A DNA stretch of 21,430 nucleotides from NCBI GenBank assembly GCA_905197685.1, contig CAJJZS010000019.1:1-21430 (forward strand). Direction: 5' to 3'. Of this stretch, positions 7,310 to 13,367 are shown piece by piece (within the stretch, counting starts at the first letter, position 1; the number at the start of each line of letters is the position of its first letter). The translations under genes and the position numbers were made by a program. Below the pieces are notes generated by a model that was not told the DNA's origin, searched no databases, and worked only from the letters and a program-made list of their open reading frames with translations. Source of the stretch: an uncultured Oscillospiraceae bacterium (GTDB lineage Bacteria > Bacillota > Clostridia > Oscillospirales > Ruminococcaceae).

Positions 7310-8686
7310 ATGAAAAAATTACTTGCTTTGCTGTTATCTGCGATGATGACAGTTTCTATGGCTGCTTGCGGCAGTCAGCCGGCAGAACCTGCCGATAGCA
7401 ACGCCTCGGCGCCAACTCAGAATACCGAGGAAGAAAAACCGGAAGAAACCAAAGAATCGGACGCCTCTTCCGAAGAACCGGTCGAGATTAGCTTCTGGCA
7501 CGCAATGAGCGGACCGAACGAAGAAGCCATCAAAAAAATTACCGATGATTTTATGGCAGAAAACCCAAACATCAAGGTTACTTTGATGAATCAGGGCGGC
7601 TACCGCGACCTGTTCGACAAACTGATGGCTTCTGCCAAAGCGGACCAGCTTCCGAACCTTGCCCAGATTTACTCCAACCGTCTGTCCTGGTATGTTGATA
7701 AAGGGCTGGCTCTGGATTTAACCCCATACATCAATGACCCCGAAATCGGACTGACCGAAGAGGACAAAGCAGATTTTCCGAAAATGTTTATGGATGACTG
7801 CATCTGGGGCGAAGGACAGTACGCAATGCCGTTCAACAAGAGCCAGATGGTTCTCTATTACAACAAGGGTATGTTTGAGGAAGCAGGAATTGCCGTACCT
7901 ACCACATGGGACGAGTGGGCAGAAGCTGCAAAACAGCTGACGAAGGACACCGACGGAGACGGTGAACCGGATATTTACGGCGTTGTCTTTGCAAACGACC
8001 TTTCCACCGATATTGCTCCGTGGCTCAAACAAGCCGGCGGCTCTACCATGAACGAAGAAACCAACGAACTTTATTTCGATACTCCGGAAACCAAAGAAGC
8101 CGTTACCTTCCTTAACGGTATGTTCCAAAATAAAACTGCCCGCTTTGCAGGCGAAGATAAAAACGCAAATGTTCCGCTTCAGCAGGGACGCGCCGCGATG
8201 TGCGTTGCTTCCACCTCTGCCCTTCCTTATATCGAATCCGATACTATGGAAGGCATCACCATCGACGCTGCCGCTCTTCCGGGGCATAAAAATGACGCTC
8301 AGCTGTACTACGGAACCAACGTAACCGTATACAACACCGGCAGCGACGCGCAGAAAGAAGCTGCATGGAAATATTTGAAATTCTTAACCAACACCGAAAA
8401 CACCGCTTATTTCGCTGCGCAGACCGGTTACATTCCGGTTCGTAAATCCGCGCAGAACGACCCTGTTTTTGCAGAAGTTCTGAAAGAAAAACCAATCAAA
8501 CAACTTTGCTTTGACTGCTTTGACAAAGGCTTCCAGGGAACTCGAAATATCGGCGGAATCAATGCGTTAGATGCCCTGGGCGACCAGCTTGACCTTGTAT
8601 TCAGCGGAGAAAAAGACGTTGACACCGCGTTAAAAGACGCTCAGGCAAACGGCGAAAAAGCGATGGCAGAAGCGCAGAACAGCTAA
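7310..8686 (+). CDS. Extracellular solute-binding lipoprotein of the CUT1 importer (family 1)
   Basis: A 458-residue lipoprotein that captures the substrate outside the membrane. The signal peptide ends in a lipobox, SMAAC, with Cys20 as the lipidation site. A flexible acidic linker follows (about 21-57, rich in E, S, T and P). The mature fold starts at VEISFWHAMSGPNEE, matching the 'FWH...P' start common in UgpB-like and sugar-binding proteins, and the hinge region DTDGDGEPDIYG is also typical. Start: AGGAGG at 7298-7303 lies 6 nt upstream of the ATG. Placing the binding protein last in the operon is less common than first. A strong terminator follows. Glycerol-phosphate, oligosaccharide or another polar ligand is possible. 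Confidence 0.93.
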   Translation: MKKLLALLLSAMMTVSMAACGSQPAEPADSNASAPTQNTEEEKPEETKESDASSEEPVEISFWHAMSGPNEEAIKKITDDFMAENPNIKVTLMNQGGYRDLFDKLMASAKADQLPNLAQIYSNRLSWYVDKGLALDLTPYINDPEIGLTEEDKADFPKMFMDDCIWGEGQYAMPFNKSQMVLYYNKGMFEEAGIAVPTTWDEWAEAAKQLTKDTDGDGEPDIYGVVFANDLSTDIAPWLKQAGGSTMNEETNELYFDTPETKEAVTFLNGMFQNKTARFAGEDKNANVPLQQGRAAMCVASTSALPYIESDTMEGITIDAAALPGHKNDAQLYYGTNVTVYNTGSDAQKEAAWKYLKFLTNTENTAYFAAQTGYIPVRKSAQNDPVFAEVLKEKPIKQLCFDCFDKGFQGTRNIGGINALDALGDQLDLVFSGEKDVDTALKDAQANGEKAMAEAQNS

Positions 8687-8695
8687 AAAATCTTT

Positions 8696-8736
8696 AAACC
8701 AAAAACACCGTCCTGTTCGGACGGTGTTTTTGGTTT
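8696..8736. terminator. Bidirectional intrinsic terminator between convergent operons
   Basis: An 18-bp perfect stem (8696-8713 with 8719-8736) around the loop TGTTC has GC-rich inner pairs and A/T-rich outer pairs, so each strand ends with T-rich sequence. It stops the importer operon on the plus strand. Its outer arm overlaps the stop codon of the exporter gene on the minus strand, so it probably serves both. Confidence 0.9.
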
Positions 8737-10573
8737 ATGCGTTAAATCTGCTTTGCATTTCTTCCTGTTGGAATTGTTTGGAATAAAGGTCGTGATAATA
8801 TCCGCCTTTTCTTAACAGTTCTTCGTGTTTTCCCTGCTCCACAATCTTTCCGTCCTTCACCACCAGAATCAAATCTGCCTGGCGAATGGTGGAAAGGCGG
8901 TGCGCAATCAGGAAGGAGGTTCTGCCTTCCAACAGCCGCAGCGTTGCGTTTTGAATCAGCTGTTCGGTCTGGGTATCGATTGAACTGGTCGCCTCGTCCA
9001 AAACAAAGATTGCCGGATTTGCCAGCACCGCCCGCGCAAAGGAAATCAGCTGTTTTTCACCGGTCGAGAGCTTATCGCCGCCCTCACCGACATCGCTGTA
9101 ATATCCGTTTTCCAGATGTTCCACCACCGTATCGGCGGATACCGCTTTCGCAGCCTCCTTTACCTCCTCGTCGGTGGCGTCCAGTCTGCCGTAACGGATG
9201 TTATCCATAACCGTACCGGAGAACAGATGCGGGTTTTGTAAAACATATCCCAACCTGCTGTGCAGCCACAGCTGGCTTCTTTCCCGATAATCTTTTCCGT
9301 CAATCAGGATGCGTCCGGCGGTCGGTTCAAAAAACCGGCAGGCAAGGTTCACCAAGGTTGATTTTCCCGCGCCTGTTTCGCCGACAATCGCTACATTGGT
9401 TCCTGCCGGAATCTTTAAGCTGAAGTGGCTCAAAACCTCCTCGTCTCCGTCCGGATAGCGGAAAGAAACATCGTCAAATTCAATATCTCCGCGAATCGGC
9501 TCCCAGTTTTCTTTTTTGGGATGGAAACTGTCGCCGTATTTTTCCACAACCTCGGGAGAATCCACAATATTCGGTTTCTGGTCCAAAAGCTGCATGACGC
9601 GCTCAATATTCGGCTGCACCGAGATAATGTTTGCCAATACCCTTGCCATCTGCTGAATCGGTTCAAAAATCGAAACAGCGTAGGTGGTAAATGCCGAAAG
9701 GGTTCCGATCAGCATTGCGTTTTCCAAAACAAGGTTGCCGCCGCGCGCCAAAACAATCGCGGTTGCCGCCGAGCTTGCCAACATAACAAGAGGAATATAC
9801 AGCGCGTTTAAGCCCGCCGCCTTCACCGACGCTGTCCGCATTTCTTCGGTCAAGTCTGCAAATTCGGCAGTATTTTTGTCCTCGATAACCAATGTTTTCG
9901 AGGTTTTCGCGCCCATGATTCCCTCATTGTAGGAACCTGTGATTCTGGAGTTGATGGAACGCACCTTTCTGTTCCAGAACAAAATCTTTTTCTGGAAATA
10001 GGTAGTCAGAACCGCTATCACCGGAACGATAATCATAACCATCAGCGCCAGACGCAAATCCAGCATTGCCATGGAAACAAAGGCGCACAAAACATAGGTC
10101 GCCGCCCAAAGAATATCCACCAAATCCCACGCAGTGATTGCGGCAATTCGGTTGGTATCGCTCATTACCCGGGCAAGGATATATCCCACCGGAGTAACGT
10201 TGTAATAAGAGAAGGACAAGGTCTGCAAATGGACAAAACACGCTTTTTTCAAATCGCGTCCCATGTGCATTTCCACCTTCATGGCGCTTAATGTGTAAAA
10301 GACAAAACTTAGTACCTGTACGATAATGACCACCACGTACATAGCGATAAACGGCTGAAATCCTGACAGCGTTTTTTCTTCAATAAAGTGGTCCACCGCA
10401 TACCGCTGAAACAGCGGAAGAGATACATCCACCACCGAGATGGCGATGTTGGTCAGCACAATCAGCAAGAGCAGTCCCCGATAGGGTTTGGTGAAGGGGA
10501 ACAGCCTTTTCCAGATAGAAAACTGGAACGATTTGTTGTTCTGCGGAGCATCGTCACGGTTTTGATTTTGCAT
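8735..10573 (-). CDS. Heterodimeric ABC exporter, second subunit (consensus Walker B, degenerate signature)
   Basis: A 612-residue fused membrane-ATPase half-transporter: about six helices in the first 330 residues, then the nucleotide-binding domain. Walker A is GETGAGKS (about 398-405), the Q-loop is VLQNPHLFSG, Walker B is FVLDEATSSID with catalytic Glu527, and the switch His is in IAHRLST (about 558). The signature motif is LSTGEKQ in place of LSGGQ, so it is degenerate. It lies 15 nt after the other subunit, with AGGTG 5 nt before its ATG. This asymmetry is a hallmark of heterodimeric multidrug exporters such as BmrCD, LmrCD and TM287/288. Drug or lipid export is inferred from the family. 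Confidence 0.93.
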   Translation of the reverse strand: MQNQNRDDAPQNNKSFQFSIWKRLFPFTKPYRGLLLLIVLTNIAISVVDVSLPLFQRYAVDHFIEEKTLSGFQPFIAMYVVVIIVQVLSFVFYTLSAMKVEMHMGRDLKKACFVHLQTLSFSYYNVTPVGYILARVMSDTNRIAAITAWDLVDILWAATYVLCAFVSMAMLDLRLALMVMIIVPVIAVLTTYFQKKILFWNRKVRSINSRITGSYNEGIMGAKTSKTLVIEDKNTAEFADLTEEMRTASVKAAGLNALYIPLVMLASSAATAIVLARGGNLVLENAMLIGTLSAFTTYAVSIFEPIQQMARVLANIISVQPNIERVMQLLDQKPNIVDSPEVVEKYGDSFHPKKENWEPIRGDIEFDDVSFRYPDGDEEVLSHFSLKIPAGTNVAIVGETGAGKSTLVNLACRFFEPTAGRILIDGKDYRERSQLWLHSRLGYVLQNPHLFSGTVMDNIRYGRLDATDEEVKEAAKAVSADTVVEHLENGYYSDVGEGGDKLSTGEKQLISFARAVLANPAIFVLDEATSSIDTQTEQLIQNATLRLLEGRTSFLIAHRLSTIRQADLILVVKDGKIVEQGKHEELLRKGGYYHDLYSKQFQQEEMQSRFNA

Positions 10574-10588
10574 AGGTTCACCTGCTTT

Positions 10589-12454
10589 CTATTCTGTTTT
10601 TTCTGTAGAAGCGGACTGACGAAGCAGCTCTCTGTCCGCATTGTTCATTTGAATCTGATAAATTTCCCGATAAATTCCGTCTCGGGAAATTAGCTCTTCA
10701 TGGGTTCCGATATCCGCAACCTTGCCGCCGTCCAGCACCAAAATGCGGTCTGCCTGCATCAGGGTGGTAATGCGGTGAGAAATTAAAATTGTTGTCGCAT
10801 TTCCCATCTTTTCCTTGAGCTGTTGGCGGATTTTTGCGTCGGTTTCCGCGTCTACTGCGGACAGCGAATCGTCAAAAATCATAACCGACGCATTCTGGGT
10901 CAACATTCTCGCAATCGCAACACGCTGTTTCTGACCGCCGGATAGGGTAACTCCGCGCTCGCCCACAATCGTTTCATAACCGTTGGTAAAGCCTTCAATT
11001 GCTTCATCCACACAAGCCGAACGGGCAGCGGCGCGAACATATTCCATCATCGAATCCTCGTCCTGACCGCGGAAGGTAATGCCGATATTTTCCCGAATGG
11101 TACGGGAGAACAAAAACGGCTCCTGAAGAACAATCGCAATATTTTTTCTCAGGTGGGAGCGGCTGATTTTGTTGATATCCACTCCTCCTACGGTAATTTT
11201 TCCCTGACCTTCCTCCAAATCGTACAGACGGTTGAGCAGGTGCATCAGCGTTGTTTTTCCGCTTCCCGTTCCGCCTAAAACAGCAAAGGTGCTGCCTGCC
11301 GGAATGGTGAAGGAAACATCGTCCAGCACCGGCTTTTGGTTGTCATAACCGAAGGTAACATGGTCAAATACAATATCTTTGTCCATCGGAGGGGTCAGCG
11401 CTTCCGGCGATTCCTGTTCCGGTTCGGACTGCAAAATATAACCCACACGGTCGATGGAAACACCCGTTTTGCTCATCTCCGCCAGGATTTTTCCCAAACC
11501 TCTGACCGGCCAGCTCAGCGTCGCATTGTAAGAAACAAAGGCTAAAAATTCTCCCAATGTAATCTCTCCGTTTACTGCGCTGACTGTTCCCACACAGATA
11601 ACGGTCAAAACCTGAAGCGCCATAATCAAATCGCCGGTACTCCAAAACGCCGTCATCATGTGTCCCAAACGAATCCATAGTTCGGAAAACGCGGAGTTTT
11701 TCTCGGAAAAGCGATCAATCTCAAAATTTTCTCTGCCAAATGCGCGCACAACGCGAACACCGGTCAGATTTTCCTGCACAACCGAGGACAAAACACCCTC
11801 TGCCACATCGGCATCCATAAAGCGTTTGGAGATTTTAGAGCTGAAGTAGAACGAATAAAACATGATGATCGGCACAAAAACAACGGCAACCAAAGAAATT
11901 TTTACATTCATTGAAAACATGATTGCCACCGTCATCAGAATCAAAAAGCTGATTCGGAACACCTCTACCATCTGTGCGCTGATAAAGTTTCGGATAACAT
12001 CGACATCGGAGGTACATCTTTGGATAATTTCTCCGGTCTGGTGCGCGGTGTGCCAGGAAAACGGCAGTTTTTGAATATGCCCGTACAGCTCGTCGCGCAG
12101 CGCCTTAATCGAATTTTCCGAAGCCTTTGCCGTCTGGAATCGGGCAAAAAAGCTGAATAATCCGGACAGCACCGCCGTAATCAAAACCGCTGCCGCCGCC
12201 AAAATCAGCATCTTTGCCGGCTGGCTTTTTGCAAGCTGCCCCAGTCCCAAAGCCGTTACCCAACCGGGCAGCTCCGCGCTTCCGATAACCGAATCTACCG
12301 TTACACGAATAATCTGCGGCGTCAACGAATTAAATACCGTATTCAGCATCGAACAAAGCAGTCCCAGACCAAACAGCCAAAGATTGTCTTTGACAAAGCG
12401 AAATACCAACGCCGATGACTTTTGTTTTTGTTGATTTTTCTGCAAATAAATCAC
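10589..12454 (-). CDS. Heterodimeric ABC exporter, first subunit (degenerate Walker B, consensus signature)
   Basis: A 621-residue half-transporter with an N-terminal membrane domain and a C-terminal ATPase. Walker A is GGTGSGKT (about 394-401), the signature is LSGGQKQR (about 504-511), and Walker B is MIFDDSLSAVD, where the catalytic Glu is replaced by Asp529. The switch His is in ISHRITT (about 560). Together with its partner this makes one weak site (its own Walker motifs plus the partner's LSTGE) and one active site (the partner's Walker motifs plus its LSGGQ). Start: GTG 12454-12452 lies only 1 nt after AGGAG (12460-12456), which is too close for direct initiation. It overlaps the stop of a 7-codon mini-ORF (GTGA). 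TTG 12445, 10 nt from the AGGAG, is an alternative start that removes three residues. Confidence 0.92.
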   Translation of the reverse strand: MIYLQKNQQKQKSSALVFRFVKDNLWLFGLGLLCSMLNTVFNSLTPQIIRVTVDSVIGSAELPGWVTALGLGQLAKSQPAKMLILAAAAVLITAVLSGLFSFFARFQTAKASENSIKALRDELYGHIQKLPFSWHTAHQTGEIIQRCTSDVDVIRNFISAQMVEVFRISFLILMTVAIMFSMNVKISLVAVVFVPIIMFYSFYFSSKISKRFMDADVAEGVLSSVVQENLTGVRVVRAFGRENFEIDRFSEKNSAFSELWIRLGHMMTAFWSTGDLIMALQVLTVICVGTVSAVNGEITLGEFLAFVSYNATLSWPVRGLGKILAEMSKTGVSIDRVGYILQSEPEQESPEALTPPMDKDIVFDHVTFGYDNQKPVLDDVSFTIPAGSTFAVLGGTGSGKTTLMHLLNRLYDLEEGQGKITVGGVDINKISRSHLRKNIAIVLQEPFLFSRTIRENIGITFRGQDEDSMMEYVRAAARSACVDEAIEGFTNGYETIVGERGVTLSGGQKQRVAIARMLTQNASVMIFDDSLSAVDAETDAKIRQQLKEKMGNATTILISHRITTLMQADRILVLDGGKVADIGTHEELISRDGIYREIYQIQMNNADRELLRQSASTEKTE

Positions 12455-12474
12455 TCTCCTATCCCTTCAAACAT
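12451..12474 (-). CDS. Seven-codon mini-ORF coupled to the exporter start
   Basis: ATG (12474-12472) opens a frame encoding MFEGIGE and ends at TGA (12453-12451), which overlaps the GTG start of the first exporter gene. GAGG lies 4 nt upstream. The AGGAG expected to serve the exporter lies inside this mini-ORF. Reinitiation after the mini-ORF would explain the poor RBS-GTG spacing. It is short enough that chance is possible. Confidence 0.35.
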   Translation of the reverse strand: MFEGIGE

Positions 12475-12580
12475 TTTTCCTCGTGTCGAACTGTCTGTTT
12501 GTTCCCCCTTTAGACAGCCGTGATGACCCTTTTTCCCAAAATAACAAAACTGCCCTTTGCAAATTTTTGTTATCGGAGAT

Positions 12581-12615
12581 AAAAAAAGACACCCCTGCAC
12601 TGATACAGAGGTGTC
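12581..12615 (-). terminator. Intrinsic terminator inside the exporter leader
   Basis: On the minus strand GACACCTCTG and CAGGGGTGTC form a 10-bp stem with one U-G pair and an 8-nt loop, followed directly by seven T (12587-12581). It lies 55 nt after the leader ORF and about 130 nt before the exporter, so full termination here would silence the exporter. Confidence 0.85.
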
Positions 12616-12669
12616 CCTTCATACAAATTTTCTGTATACGGCAAAGCCGCCGTCTTTTAGCATCCGCAA

Positions 12670-12750
12670 TTAACAAACAACCTGCGGAGGCTGTGCAGAC
12701 ATTCCCCTGTTATTCTGTTTTTGATAACGATGATTCAATTTCATTGTCAT
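12670..12750 (-). CDS. 26-residue leader peptide upstream of the ABC exporter
   Basis: ATG 12750-12748 is preceded by AAAGGAGG (12766-12759) with an 8-nt spacer, as good a ribosome site as any in the window. The peptide starts MTMKLNHRYQ, is basic and polar, and ends SAQPPQVVC before TAA (12672-12670). It has no signal peptide or membrane segment. A Pro-Pro pair near the C-terminus and a terminal Cys codon are notable, because ribosomes slow at proline pairs. Hairpin arms begin within the last codons, so ribosome position here could choose between termination and read-through. A free bioactive peptide is less likely, as no processing gene is adjacent. Confidence 0.7.
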   Translation of the reverse strand: MTMKLNHRYQKQNNRGMSAQPPQVVC

Positions 12751-12818
12751 GTCTGAAACCTCCTTTTCTTATGATGAATGTTTTGGCGTAATGCAGATAA
12801 ATTTCTGAAACCTTTTTT

Positions 12819-12848
12819 AGTATACTCCCTGCTGCCATAAAATGTCAA
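12819..12848 (-). promoter_or_regulatory. Strong sigma-A promoter of the exporter leader
   Basis: Minus strand: perfect TTGACA (12848-12843), an 18-nt spacer, and TATACT (12824-12819). This is among the best promoter matches in the window, which fits a constitutively made leader controlled by termination. The predicted start is near 12812. Confidence 0.8.
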
Positions 12849-12938
12849 GATTTTTTTCATCAAAAACAACAATTTTTTTCTGATTGGCGGAATACGGTTT
12901 GATTCATTGTTGAATCGGTATGAATTTTTATCTGCTTT

Positions 12939-13211
12939 TTATGGCTTTCTTACAAAAATCGGCTCCGCTTTTGCTTCGTTATCTTCATCTACACAGATGC
13001 GGTACAAGCCGAGTGGAACGGTCATTTCCTGCGCAAACTGCAAATACTGTTCCTCATCCTGCCCCGGAAAACGAATTGCCAAACCGCAGCTTGCGGAAAT
13101 CGCCCGCGGGGTCGGCATAATTTTAATTTCAAAGCGTTCCTTTGCCTTTTTTTCTGTCTGCATGGTATCGGTTGTATTGTAAAAGGACATTGCATAATAA
13201 ATTTTATCCAT
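12939..13211 (-). CDS. DUF3343 protein (putative Se/S carrier-like)
   Basis: A 90-residue protein with the DUF3343 pattern: YYAMSFYNTTDTMQTEK at the start and PTPRAISASCGLAIRF (33-48) around a conserved Cys42. The family is often described as a putative selenium/sulfur carrier, but its biochemical role is not settled. Start: the frame is open six codons further upstream (ATG 13229), but ATG 13211 has AGGAGA with a 7-nt spacer and gives the usual N-terminus. The gene stands alone, with its own promoter and no partner gene beside it. No convincing terminator is seen, only a weak 6-bp hairpin at 12901-12916. Confidence 0.85.
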   Translation of the reverse strand: MDKIYYAMSFYNTTDTMQTEKKAKERFEIKIMPTPRAISASCGLAIRFPGQDEEQYLQFAQEMTVPLGLYRICVDEDNEAKAEPIFVRKP

Positions 13212-13250
13212 GATTTTCTCTCCTGACAAATCAAAAAATCGTTCTGTTCT

Positions 13251-13280
13251 ATTTTGTCACAAGATTCCTTTTTTCGTCAA
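13251..13280 (-). promoter_or_regulatory. Probable promoter of the DUF3343 gene
   Basis: Minus strand TTGACG (13280-13275), an 18-nt spacer and CAAAAT (13256-13251). The -35 box is strong and the -10 box weak. It lies 40 nt upstream of the ATG. Confidence 0.45.
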
Positions 13281-13314
13281 GTCTTTCTGCCCAAAACATT
13301 CTATTGTTTTTTTC

Positions 13315-13356
13315 GATTTATTTTTTGTTTTTCATCGAAAAAATAAATCTTTTTTT
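13315..13356. terminator. A/T-rich inverted repeat downstream of the phosphorylase gene
   Basis: A 12-bp perfect inverted repeat (GATTTATTTTTT at 13315-13326, AAAAAATAAATC at 13338-13349) lies just after the glgP stop. The T run (13350-13356) follows it on the plus strand, not on the minus strand where glgP is read. It may be a weak terminator for glgP or mainly block plus-strand transcription. Confidence 0.45.
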
Positions 13357-13367
13357 GAAAAGTTCTC

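Larger units (their letters stand above)
12455..12812 (-). promoter_or_regulatory. Attenuator-like leader of the ABC exporter operon
   Basis: A transcript from the promoter at 12819-12848 would carry about 360 nt before the exporter. In order it holds a 26-codon ORF with an ideal RBS; a hairpin that starts inside the ORF (TCCGCA 12688-12683 with TGCGGA 12668-12663); a small hairpin (ACGGC...GCCGT, about 12638-12653); a segment ATACAGA (12637-12631) that can pair with TCTGTAT (12609-12603) in the terminator arm; the terminator itself (12581-12615); a second 9-bp hairpin (12541-12573); and a mini-ORF touching the exporter start. The order resembles the ribosome-mediated attenuation of B. subtilis bmrB-bmrCD. 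The mechanism is inferred; the elements are seen. Confidence 0.65.

Noticed and set aside
12467..12676. 69-codon minus-strand frame in the exporter leader
   Set aside because: It overlaps the leader peptide end and runs through the terminator and hairpins. It has no ribosome site, and its start would be a TTG within the leader ORF.
12752..12812. Direct repeat GGTTTCAGA at 12812-12804 and 12760-12752 in the exporter leader
   Set aside because: Nine bases only, and the second copy overlaps the RBS region where AGGAGG-like sequence is expected; chance is likely.
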